A stretch of 64,000 nt of DNA from Bacteroidaceae bacterium. GTDB taxonomy: Bacteria > Bacteroidota > Bacteroidia > Bacteroidales > Bacteroidaceae. A model generated the notes under the pieces. That model saw nothing but the letters and a program-made list of their open reading frames with translations, made no database searches and was not told where the DNA came from. Made by a program: the position numbers and the translations under genes. Position 1 is the stretch's first letter. The number at the start of each line of letters is the position of its first letter. The DNA lies in assembly GCA_017557635.1 (NCBI GenBank), contig JAFYYH010000020.1, positions 1 through 64,000 on the forward strand. Reading direction: 5' to 3'. This document shows, piece by piece, positions 48,909-55,997 of the stretch.

Positions 48909-49396
48909 TGAGCGAGCTGGTAAGGAAGGGGAGCCTTATCGTTATCCTGCATGGTGTAGGAAATACCGTCATGAGTCAATATGGAATCCCTGATTCTGGC
49001 GCTACGCGGAATACCTGAAGAGAGTTCGAATCTCAAGGTTCCATTGATGAGGTCACCATCAACCTGATGGAATATGCCTAAGGCTACAATGTCATTTACA
49101 GGCTCTCGGCCGTCCTCAACGGTGTAAGTCTTGCTCTTGGTTATGGCAACGGCGCTGTCCGTAAAGAGGAACACAGCCTCTACCTTTGATTTGTATTCGT
49201 TCTCAGTATACAGGGAATACCAGGCGGCAATGGTCTTGTCACCATAGGCTCCGGGCAGATAAGCCTCAGCCAGTTTGGTAAAACCAGTCTGTTGGGGCTG
49301 TTCTTCCTCAGTATCCAACACTTTCTCACATGATGCAAATGTAAGGTTGAGCATCAAAGCAGCTGCCATAACAGACAGCAATCCATTATTTTTCAT
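48905..49396 (-). CDS. Small lipoprotein with one AWYS-type domain
   Basis: The 163-residue product has a lipoprotein signal (FASC, Cys23) and one copy of a domain with AYLPGAYGDKTIAAWYSLY, EAVFLFTDSAVAITKSKTY and a closing strand region. The same domain occurs five times in the protein encoded at 55998-58178. The family is not recognised. It is translationally coupled to mnmA downstream and has a promoter at 49401-49430 that predicts an almost leaderless mRNA. Confidence 0.85.
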
Positions 49397-49400
49397 AGCT

Positions 49401-49430
49401 CAAAGTTAATAATGCCGTAAACTTACCAAA
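49401..49430 (-). promoter_or_regulatory. Promoter of the lipoprotein-mnmA operon
   Basis: On the minus strand TTTG (49427-49430), an 18-base spacer and TAACTTTG (49401-49408) match the Bacteroidales promoter consensus. The ATG begins only 4 bases after the -7 element, so transcription would start at or next to the start codon. Confidence 0.7.
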
Positions 49431-49446
49431 TTTTTCAATAGGTTGG

Positions 49447-49497
49447 TATGCTCTACAAAAATAGGCCGCCGTCGGCGACCTATTTTTGTGGAGCATA
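49447..49497. repeat. 24-bp inverted repeat carrying the tRNA-Ala 3' tail
   Basis: Arms 49447-49470 and 49474-49497 match at 22 of 24 positions, with a 3-nt loop. The right arm includes the GTGGAGCATA found at the tRNA-Ala 3' end. It could act as a terminator for the minus-strand genes upstream. Confidence 0.8.
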
Positions 49498-49502
49498 CGA
49501 GA
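49488..49502. repeat. Candidate attachment-site copy (tRNA-Ala 3' end duplicate)
   Basis: GTGGAGCATACGAGA is identical to 55175-55189, the 3' end of tRNA-Ala, in the same orientation. This fits a direct repeat left by integration at the tRNA gene. Confidence 0.55.
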
Positions 49503-49700
49503 ACATTTGGCAGGAAACTATCGGAATATATTTTGGGCATAAATTGTTGATATTGATAGAAATCCACAAAAACGTATTCCGAGCGTTTCCGAGCGATTAG
49601 GAAATTATTAGTACCATATTAGTACCACGTTCCAATATCTATTGTATCTATAGACGGGGCGAAAACACCTATTTAGATATCCAACAAGCTTTTTTACATA

Positions 49701-49889
49701 TTATGCATTCTGCGTGCTGTGATAATGCCATAATGCTTTTCTAAAATACCAAACAGAGAATCCGATAATAGGCAATAGAATTATGAGCATGACATAGAGC
49801 CATCTGCCGCGTTTTCTGGAATGGATTACATCAGTTATTGCCAGAATATCCATTAAAAGAATTACTAAGAGAAGAATTACTGCACCCAT
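49701..49889 (-). CDS. Small PLDc_N-type membrane protein
   Basis: From the preferred start MGAVILLL the product has 62 residues with two hydrophobic segments. An RKRGRWLYVMLIILLPIIG motif and a terminal WYFRKALW resemble the phospholipase D N-terminal (PLDc_N) domain found as short stand-alone membrane proteins in Bacteroidetes. An upstream Met would add 22 residues, but they look like leader sequence. The function is unknown. The 257 bases before it show only short hairpins. Confidence 0.6.
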   Translation of the reverse strand: MGAVILLLVILLMDILAITDVIHSRKRGRWLYVMLIILLPIIGFSVWYFRKALWHYHSTQNA

Positions 49890-50146
49890 TTTTGTTATTG
49901 TATATGTTTCTACAAAATTAATTATCAGTTTTATATTCGTCAAGGAAAAAACCATTTAGTAATACTCAATATCTCGAATCATTACTTGGGGTATTGAAGT
50001 TGGTCCCAAGTATTTTATATTGGTACGTTTTATCCAGTTTCCGTGGGAAACATACACGTATGTGTAGTCCTGTTGCACTGAATTATTATCCTTTAAACCG
50101 CGATTACGAACTAGTGTTTATATGAAAGGTAATTATTATGTTCTTT

Positions 50147-50881
50147 TCAAATAGCTATATCAAGCGATTTAGATGCGGCCCAATCCAGGACCAGTTTCTG
50201 GAATTCTTTGGTAAGCGACTGGACTTGGGGAAGTATCTCCTGAATAATGGTGTTATCATTCTTCTGTACAGCCTCTTTCATGGCTTTTGTTATATCGACA
50301 AGTTGTTTAAGTTTGCCGTCTTGGGGACTCCAGCATTCGGCAGCATAACCGTTATGGAAGAAAACAGTAGTCTCACCGTCCAATCCAATAACTGAAGCCA
50401 TTGGTGATGATGTGTTTACAGCCAAACTAATCAGCTGTTTAATGGCTGATGCCTGATTATCGGTAATAAACAGCTCTGTTTCACTGACCTTCATCTTTAA
50501 ATCAACATCTTCCCATCTGACATTGTTGCGCTCAAAGCGGATACTGTTCTCATCTTCTATCCTATCATACACTATATCGCGAGCCGCATACCAAATGTTT
50601 TTTTCGGCCCGCCGCATTACCAACTTGTAACCCGAAGCGGTTCTTACACAATAAACGCTTTCCTCCGCAGAGAAACTAGGCCTGGAGATGACACCCCAGA
50701 TCCGGCCATAAACAAGTTCATCAAACTCTTTCTCAGTTTCCTGAGGCAGAAGCATACGCTCAACCAAATATGAATAGCCATCCTTGAAATACTTGCAGGT
50801 TTGAAGAATATCTGGACGATCCTGAGCATTTGCCACTATGGCAATGAGTGTCATTACGAACAACAATAATTTCTTTCTCAT
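50147..50881 (-). CDS. Secreted protein of unknown function
   Basis: The 244-residue product has a clear signal peptide (MRKKLLLFVMTLIAIVANAQ). The mature part is mixed alpha/beta with charged surface, and its C-terminal half is helical (LKQLVDITKAMKEAVQKND). I do not recognise a family. It lies downstream of the broken sigma-factor fragment at 50943-51125 on the same strand, so it may have belonged to a sigma-controlled operon. Confidence 0.75.
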   Translation of the reverse strand: MRKKLLLFVMTLIAIVANAQDRPDILQTCKYFKDGYSYLVERMLLPQETEKEFDELVYGRIWGVISRPSFSAEESVYCVRTASGYKLVMRRAEKNIWYAARDIVYDRIEDENSIRFERNNVRWEDVDLKMKVSETELFITDNQASAIKQLISLAVNTSSPMASVIGLDGETTVFFHNGYAAECWSPQDGKLKQLVDITKAMKEAVQKNDNTIIQEILPQVQSLTKEFQKLVLDWAASKSLDIAI

Positions 50882-50942
50882 ATCGGAACCTTTTATTATA
50901 AATATTGGATAACACTGTTTGTTAAGTCATTAAGTAATTTCA

Positions 50943-51125
50943 TTAACAATTATTTATTACGGTTGGGATGGTTTGCAAAACAGGATAATAAAGATGATTA
51001 TTGTTACTGCCGATATTGCCGTCATTATGCAGGCAAAAGCGAAAGAGCTCCTGTTGCGCATCACGGTCACCGCGGATGCACCCTTGCACAAGTTCTTTCT
51101 CAGAAAGAAAGGGTTTACTCATCAC
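50943..51125 (-). pseudogene. Broken ECF-sigma-like gene fused to a DUF805 gene fragment
   Basis: The first 28 residues (SEKELVQGCIRGDRDAQQELF) look like the start of an extracytoplasmic-function sigma factor. The reading frame then runs into positions 50962-51047, which match 52877-52962 at 84 of 86 bases. That segment is the 3' end of the DUF805 gene, here read out of frame until a stop. The joint is best explained by a deletion or recombination that removed the rest of the sigma gene. Confidence 0.75.
50962..51047. repeat. 86-bp duplicated segment, copy 1
   Basis: Matches 52877-52962 at 84 of 86 bases, in the same orientation. Confidence 0.9.
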
Positions 51126-51269
51126 TCTATTCTGCCTTTCCTATAATAAGACGGCAAATTACTCAAAATGCGTCTTTGAAACAATGAAAAAAATTAAATT
51201 TGATTTGAAGACCTTGCAAAGATTTGGTGTTGCTTTTTCTTGGGTTTAGTTTTGTGGATGATGTTGACA

Positions 51270-51338
51270 GCCAACTGCCATATCAAAAAGCGGCCAACTG
51301 TCGCATCAAAAACCAGCCAACTGTCGTGTCGGATTTTT
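51270..51338 (+). repeat. Three degenerate 23-bp tandem repeats
   Basis: Units start at 51270, 51293 and 51316, each beginning GCCAACTG(C/T)C. The region 51126-51402 otherwise holds only the DUF4143 gene's leader. Confidence 0.8.
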
Positions 51339-51371
51339 GTTGAAATAATTGATTTTCAGAGAGGAATGTAT

Positions 51372-51379
51372 TATTTTTG
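51372..51379 (+). promoter_or_regulatory. Possible -7 element of the DUF4143 gene
   Basis: TATTTTTG fits TAnnTTTG and lies 24 bases before the ATG at 51403. No -33 element is clear. Confidence 0.45.
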
Positions 51380-51402
51380 TTGCAAATTTTACCTTTAAAA
51401 AT

Positions 51403-52716
51403 ATGTCAGAATATTTAAAACGTATTGCAGACCAGATGCTTACTGATAAGTTGGAGTCATCTGGAGCAGTTCTAATAGAAGGGCCAAAGTACTGCGGGAA
51501 GACTACATTGGCAAAACAGCAAGCCAAAAGTGTATTGTCTATGGCGGACCCGAATACTCTCAGCCAGAATCTTGCTATTGCCCGTACAAATATTTCCAGA
51601 CTCCTGGCGGGCGAGACGCCCAGGCTTATAGACGAATGGCAAATTGCTCCACAGTTTTGGGATGCTGTAAGGAATGAAGTTGATAACCGTGATGATGACG
51701 GGCAGTTTATGCTTACCGGCTCAGCAGTTCCTGGTAAAGCCCGTAAGGATGATAGCGGTAACAGTATTGGGGATGAACAAATATTTCATACCGGCACAGG
51801 ACGTATATCACGCCTTAAGCTACGCACAATGTCTTTGTGGGAGTCAGGGGATTCTACGGGCGATGTGAGTTTGGGGAATCTTTTTGTCAATGCAGATAAG
51901 ATTGATGGAGCGAGTCATATAGATCTGGACAGGCTGGCATATCTTACCTGTCGCGGCGGATGGCCCAAGGCTGTGTTGAAAAAGACTGTGAAGGCAGCTC
52001 TTGCCCAGGCGTTTAACTACTTTGACTCTGTTGTAAGTAATGATATAAAGCGTGTTGATGATATTGACCGCGATGAAGAACTTGCAAAACGGATTATGCG
52101 TTCCTATGCCCGGAATCAAGGTAGTCAGGCGACAGCCGGAACCATACTGGCAGATATCCGGAATAATGGAGACGAGCAGATGTCAGACGGTACCGTTTAC
52201 AGTTACATAAAGGCATTAAAGGAGATTTTTGTCATAGAGGACTCTGTGGCATGGAATCCCAATCTTAGGAGCAAGACTGCAATCCGCACATCGGATACAC
52301 GTTATTTCATTGACCCGTCCATTGCTACCGCATCATTAGGCTTGGGCCCTAACGACCTGATTAATGACATGGAAACATTTGGGCTCATTTTTGAGACCCT
52401 TGCTGTCCGTGACTTGCGTGTATATGCCGATGCGTTGGATGGTAAGGTTTATCATTACCGCGACAAGAATAATCTGGAGTGTGATGCCGTTGTTCATCTA
52501 AGAAACGGATCATACGGACTTGTTGAGATCAAGATTGGCGGTGCAGACCTTATCAATGCCGGTGCCAAGAGTTTAAAGGATCTGTCTGACAAGATTGACA
52601 CTACCAGGATGAAGAAACCTTCTTTCCTGATGGTACTGACCGGAATAGGAGATTATGCATACAAACGCCCCGAAGACGGCGTGCTGGTTGTACCGGTAGG
52701 CTGTCTTAAAGATTAG
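51403..52716 (+). CDS. AAA ATPase with DUF4143 domain
   Basis: From MSEYLKRIADQM the protein has 437 residues. It contains a Walker A motif (GPKYCGKTT), a Walker B-like LIDEWQ, a sensor FMLTGSA and the C-terminal DUF4143 part. The DUF4143 part includes LECDAVVHLRNG...LVEIKIGG, which has the D...ExK pattern of PD-(D/E)XK nuclease-like domains. Such proteins are common and mobile in Bacteroidales; their role is not established. The start at 51403 is preferred to 51349 because the upstream codons do not look conserved. Confidence 0.88.
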   Translation: MSEYLKRIADQMLTDKLESSGAVLIEGPKYCGKTTLAKQQAKSVLSMADPNTLSQNLAIARTNISRLLAGETPRLIDEWQIAPQFWDAVRNEVDNRDDDGQFMLTGSAVPGKARKDDSGNSIGDEQIFHTGTGRISRLKLRTMSLWESGDSTGDVSLGNLFVNADKIDGASHIDLDRLAYLTCRGGWPKAVLKKTVKAALAQAFNYFDSVVSNDIKRVDDIDRDEELAKRIMRSYARNQGSQATAGTILADIRNNGDEQMSDGTVYSYIKALKEIFVIEDSVAWNPNLRSKTAIRTSDTRYFIDPSIATASLGLGPNDLINDMETFGLIFETLAVRDLRVYADALDGKVYHYRDKNNLECDAVVHLRNGSYGLVEIKIGGADLINAGAKSLKDLSDKIDTTRMKKPSFLMVLTGIGDYAYKRPEDGVLVVPVGCLKD

Positions 52717-52757
52717 AGTGTGAGCAGCGGATATTAGGATTATAACCTGGTGATATG

Positions 52758-52793
52758 AAAACTGCCAGTGTCGGTATGGGCACTGGCAGTTTT
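52758..52793. terminator. Bidirectional terminator
   Basis: A perfect 13-bp stem (52758-52770 with 52781-52793) starts with AAAA and ends with TTTT. It lies between the convergent DUF4143 and DUF805 genes and serves both. Confidence 0.85.
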
Positions 52794-52856
52794 GTTGATA
52801 CAAGGAGAGATTTATAAAAATTATCCCGTCTTTTTCTCCAATAGACCCAACTAAAG

Positions 52857-53354
52857 TTATTCCTTTATGTTCTTTTGTTGGGATGGTTTGCAAAACAAGA
52901 TAATAAAGATGATTATTGTTACTGCCGATATTGCCGTCATTATGAAGGCAAAAGCGAAAGAGTAACGCGCCGGTGTGCTGGGATCCATATTGTATAGGGC
53001 CTGATCACACAGTACCAGGAATGTAAATACGCCCAACACAATTGGTATTATGAGCAGCCACGGGGTTATACCTGCATCACGCAAACGGCGCACTGATACT
53101 GTGAGAGACGGCATGAACATAACAAGCCAGAACAATCCGAATAGTGTAATACCCGCGGTAAACAAGCCCGATAATACCGGACTTTCTGAATCCCTGTACA
53201 ACAAGGAATTTATAAAAGCTATTACGCCCAATATGCATATAAACACAAATGAAACGGCAAGCATTGCCAAAGCCCACGTCCAGAACTCCTTGCGGTCCGC
53301 TCTCCCCCTAAAAAGGAAGTAGTTCTTGAAAGTTTGTACTATTAAATTCCACAT
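52857..53354 (-). CDS. DUF805 membrane protein
   Basis: From the preferred start MWNLIVQTFKNY the product has 165 residues. The FLFRGRADRKEFWTWAL opening and four membrane segments are typical of DUF805. It is the last gene of a four-gene operon and follows the previous stop within two bases. Its 3' end is duplicated at 50962-51047. Confidence 0.85.
   Translation of the reverse strand: MWNLIVQTFKNYFLFRGRADRKEFWTWALAMLAVSFVFICILGVIAFINSLLYRDSESPVLSGLFTAGITLFGLFWLVMFMPSLTVSVRRLRDAGITPWLLIIPIVLGVFTFLVLCDQALYNMDPSTPARYSFAFAFIMTAISAVTIIIFIILFCKPSQQKNIKE
52877..52962. repeat. 86-bp duplicated segment, copy 2 (inside the DUF805 gene)
   Basis: The intact source of the copy at 50962-51047. It encodes the last membrane helix of DUF805. 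Confidence 0.9.
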
Positions 53355-53355
53355 A

Positions 53356-53940
53356 TTATAAAAACTCTTTATCGGAATCACTGAATTCTCCTCTATATCC
53401 CTCTCTAATCCTAACTCTCCAGTTTTTCTGCCCTTTCTCTATCTCAATCTTATATGTAAGTATCCTGTTCTCGTTCCTCCTGTTTCTGATGATATGTTTG
53501 AACTCATAGAATTCATGCACTTGTGAACCGTAAGTGTTACCGTAATGTTTCCATGCTTTCCTGTTCTCATGTCTGGCTTTACCTGTAATTATACCCAGAT
53601 CACATAAAAAATCAAGCTTATGATAAAAATCATCACCTGGTACTTCTTCAAATTCCATGTTTCCCGTATAGCCAAGGGTTGAAAACAAACCGTCATCATA
53701 GATATCCTTATCAACTAACTTGAAAGGTGGAAAAGCAATACCGGTTTCTTGCTCAATGATATTATCTTTCTTGTCAGGACGATATTTCTGGAACGTCATG
53801 TAATTTCTTGGAGAGGAGCCGATAAGAATCAGAAGCAATAATGCGATAAAGATGCCCAGCATTGAAAAACAACCTATCCGGCATCCTTTAGGCAGCAAGT
53901 TGTCGTCGGTTAACTCAGTATTGTTCTTTACTTCTTCCAT
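53356..53940 (-). CDS. Membrane-anchored protein of unknown function
   Basis: The 194-residue product has one membrane segment near the N-terminus (MLGIFIALLLLILIG, about 28-42) and an outer alpha/beta domain. It probably has a type II orientation. No family is recognised. It follows the regulator gene by five bases in the same operon. Confidence 0.7.
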   Translation of the reverse strand: MEEVKNNTELTDDNLLPKGCRIGCFSMLGIFIALLLLILIGSSPRNYMTFQKYRPDKKDNIIEQETGIAFPPFKLVDKDIYDDGLFSTLGYTGNMEFEEVPGDDFYHKLDFLCDLGIITGKARHENRKAWKHYGNTYGSQVHEFYEFKHIIRNRRNENRILTYKIEIEKGQKNWRVRIREGYRGEFSDSDKEFL

Positions 53941-53945
53941 ATTTT

Positions 53946-54242
53946 TCAGGACTTGATGCCCAATAAGGATGTGAGTGCCTCAATATGTGCGCTGAATGCC
54001 TTCCGCCCCCCATCGGTCACCATATAAGAAGTATTTGGTTTTCGGCCGATGAACTGCTTTTGGGTCTCTATGTATCCCAAATCCTCCAAAGCACGGATGT
54101 GGCTGGCCAGGTTGCCGTCAGATACACCCAGCATCCCCTTGAGGGTGTTGAAATCGGCCTGCCCGGATGCGGTCAGCACTGACATTATGCCAAGCCTCAC
54201 GCGGCTCTCAAACGCCTTGTCAAGATTCTCGATACTTGTCAT
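53946..54242 (-). CDS. Winged-helix transcriptional regulator (HTH_34 type)
   Basis: The 98-residue protein is a single winged helix. The recognition region is LKGMLGVSDGNLASHIRALEDLGYI and the wing QFIGRKPNTSYMVT. This type is usually encoded with membrane proteins of the kind seen here. Its ATG overlaps the stop of the upstream membrane gene (ATGA). It probably binds the palindrome at 54907-54925 and represses its own operon. Confidence 0.85.
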   Translation of the reverse strand: MTSIENLDKAFESRVRLGIMSVLTASGQADFNTLKGMLGVSDGNLASHIRALEDLGYIETQKQFIGRKPNTSYMVTDGGRKAFSAHIEALTSLLGIKS

Positions 54243-54886
54243 CTCTCCTTGCGTTCAAAAACAAAATGGAACCATATTCCCCATATCAGATGAAGAACGC
54301 AGAATCCGATGGTCCAGAACATCATTCCGTACTGTGGGAATACGAGCGCAACCAGTCCGACAGCAATCTGCAGATAGCCGAAATACTGAGTGATGGATTT
54401 TCTGAAAGCCATGGGAGATATGACTACAAGTGCCAGACCGTAGAACGTCAGCATATATCCGAATATAAGTTCCCAATGTCCGTTCCCGAAACAACTGAGG
54501 CAGAACAGTCCACCTATTATCATTACCGTAAAGAAAGTACGAAACAGTTGCTTTGCTCCCGGATCAAGTTTGAACTCTATGCCTTTGCGTTTGGCTCTGT
54601 GTTTGGACATGATCCATACGGTGATGCATGATGCTATGAATGTGACAGCCAAAAAGAAAGCCGTAAATGAAAATCTATCAAATGTCATTTCCCGTAATGG
54701 AAAAACCGTACTCCCCCAGATAGGCCATAAGGAACCATAGAGGAATTCGCTGGTGAAAATAGCACCCAACAGCGCCCAGACAGCAACGATAATGCCCGAT
54801 GTCCCGTTAAGAAACATCACCTTTTGTGAGCGCTCCATCATTTCTCTGATATCTGTGAGCGTTTCTTTTATCTCCTGTTCTTTCAT
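54239..54886 (-). CDS. Multi-pass membrane protein, first gene of the regulator operon
   Basis: From MKEQEIKETLTDIREMM the product has 215 residues, with an N-terminal helix and six membrane segments. No function is known. It is the first gene of the operon with the HTH_34 regulator, the unknown anchored protein and DUF805, just behind the palindromic operator. Confidence 0.75.
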   Translation of the reverse strand: MKEQEIKETLTDIREMMERSQKVMFLNGTSGIIVAVWALLGAIFTSEFLYGSLWPIWGSTVFPLREMTFDRFSFTAFFLAVTFIASCITVWIMSKHRAKRKGIEFKLDPGAKQLFRTFFTVMIIGGLFCLSCFGNGHWELIFGYMLTFYGLALVVISPMAFRKSITQYFGYLQIAVGLVALVFPQYGMMFWTIGFCVLHLIWGIWFHFVFERKER

Positions 54887-54906
54887 ATTTATATTATCTC
54901 TAAAAG

Positions 54907-54925
54907 TACTTTGCACTACAAAGTA
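54907..54925. promoter_or_regulatory. Palindromic operator TACTTTG-N5-CAAAGTA
   Basis: A perfect 7+7 inverted repeat with a 5-base spacer lies 21 bases before the start of the four-gene operon at 54886. Its position over the promoter region and the winged-helix gene in the operon suggest that it is the regulator's binding site. Confidence 0.65.
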
Positions 54926-54971
54926 ATACTATTGTTCATCAATAACCAAATTTTTCTGAGAATAATTGAAG

Positions 54972-55052
54972 AGAATTATAGCCAGCCTTCAGGAAAAAGG
55001 TGTTATTGTTAGAAAGGGTTCTAAAAAGACAAATGGATATAATCTATTGTAA
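54972..55052 (+). pseudogene. 3' remnant of a helix-turn-helix/AAA_4-like gene
   Basis: Translation gives RIIASLQEKGVIVRKGSKK and TNGYNLL before a stop. This resembles the C-terminal winged-helix end of Bacteroidales AAA_4 (divergent AAA) regulators. A stop codon lies just upstream in frame and no start is present, so only a fragment remains. Confidence 0.4.
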
Positions 55053-55140
55053 TCAGATGGAAGATTATTTCCTGCAATTCCGCAAATTTTAAGGCATCAC
55101 TGGAAAATATAGTAACATATTAGTACCATGAGAAAAAGCG

Positions 55141-55172
55141 AAACGGCCTACAGATACCTGTAAGGCCGTTTT
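55141..55172 (-). terminator. Terminator of tRNA-Ala
   Basis: Arms 55141-55153 and 55158-55172 form a 13-bp stem with one bulged base and a 4-nt loop. They lie three bases past the tRNA 3' end on the minus strand and are followed by a T-rich run. Confidence 0.75.
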
Positions 55173-55174
55173 CA

Positions 55175-55189
55175 GTGGAGCATACGAGA
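55175..55189. repeat. Candidate attachment-site copy within tRNA-Ala
   Basis: GTGGAGCATACGAGA is identical to 49488-49502; here it is the genuine 3' end of the tRNA gene. Confidence 0.55.
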
Positions 55190-55249
55190 CTCGAACTCGT
55201 CACCTCTTGACTGCCAGTCAAACGCTCTAGCCAGATGAGCTAATGCCCC
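55176..55249 (-). tRNA. tRNA-Ala (anticodon GGC)
   Basis: A 74-nt cloverleaf can be folded by hand: acceptor GGGGCAT with ATGCTCC, anticodon loop CTGGCAG (anticodon GGC) and a T-arm with TTCGAGT loop. The G3-U70 pair is the identity mark of alanine tRNAs. CCA is not encoded. Confidence 0.95.
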
Positions 55250-55269
55250 GTTGTTGATGATTTCGGCTG

Positions 55270-55277
55270 CAAAGGTA
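55270..55277 (-). promoter_or_regulatory. -7 element of tRNA-Ala
   Basis: TACCTTTG on the minus strand lies 20 bases before the tRNA 5' end and fits TAnnTTTG. Confidence 0.6.
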
Positions 55278-55299
55278 ATGATTAGGATTGAATTATTGC

Positions 55300-55307
55300 T
55301 ATCTTTG
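55300..55307 (+). promoter_or_regulatory. -7 element of ruvC
   Basis: TATCTTTG lies 19 bases before the ruvC ATG at 55327. Confidence 0.55.
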
Positions 55308-55326
55308 GCAAAAGAAAATTTGGGCA

Positions 55327-55920
55327 ATGGCCGCGCAACTGGCAGAGAAAATAATACTTGGAATTGACCCGGGTACCAACGTAATGGGCTACGGCGTTAT
55401 CAAAGTGGAAGATAAGAAAGCCACCATTGTCACCATGGGCGTAATCGACATGCGCAAGGAGTCTGATATGTACCTGAAACTGGGCCACATTTTCCAGCGC
55501 GTAAACGGAATAATCGAATCCTATCTGCCCGACGAGATGGCCATTGAGGCCCCCTTCTTCGGCAAGAACGTCCAGTCCATGCTCAAACTGGGCCGAGCCC
55601 AGGGAGTAGCCATAGCGGCCGCCATCAACCACAGCGTACCAATCACCGAGTACGCCCCCATGAAAATCAAAATGGCCATAACCGGTACCGGAACCGCCAG
55701 TAAGGAGCAGGTAGCCGGAATGCTCCAGCGGATCCTTCATCTGGATCCGGCCGATATGCCCAAGTTCCTGGATGCTACCGATGCTCTTGCCGCCGCCTAT
55801 TGCCACTACCTCCAGATGGGTCGTCCCGACTCAGGCAAGAAAGGTCCCAAGAGCTGGAAAGAGTTTATCAGCAACAACCCGGGAAAGGTCTCCAAACGTA
55901 AAATCGCACCTGAGGAATAA
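55327..55920 (+). CDS. ruvC: Crossover junction endodeoxyribonuclease RuvC
   Basis: RuvC cuts Holliday junctions as a dimer. The four acidic catalytic residues are present: D14 (GIDPGTNVMGYG), E74 (AIEAPFF), and D149 and D152 (FLDATDALAAAYCHY). The start MAAQLAEK is chosen because it gives the usual length (197 aa) and fits the promoter at 55300; an upstream ATG at 55288 would lie inside the promoter. The gene is divergent from tRNA-Ala. Confidence 0.96.
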   Translation: MAAQLAEKIILGIDPGTNVMGYGVIKVEDKKATIVTMGVIDMRKESDMYLKLGHIFQRVNGIIESYLPDEMAIEAPFFGKNVQSMLKLGRAQGVAIAAAINHSVPITEYAPMKIKMAITGTGTASKEQVAGMLQRILHLDPADMPKFLDATDALAAAYCHYLQMGRPDSGKKGPKSWKEFISNNPGKVSKRKIAPEE

Positions 55921-55997
55921 ATTCCGTAATATTTTGCACCACTCGGCAAAATAATTCGTATGTTTACGGCATCTATTGTCTTTTTATACAACAAAAT

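Noticed and set aside
51184-51249. A 21-codon plus-strand frame starting MKKIKFDLK
   Set aside because: Too short, no neighbours in operon, and no recognisable homology.
49488-55189. A complete integrative or conjugative element
   Set aside because: No integrase, relaxase or conjugation gene is present; only a scar or decayed element is supported.
55288-55326. A longer start for ruvC
   Set aside because: The extra codons cover the promoter element and are not part of the usual RuvC N-terminus.
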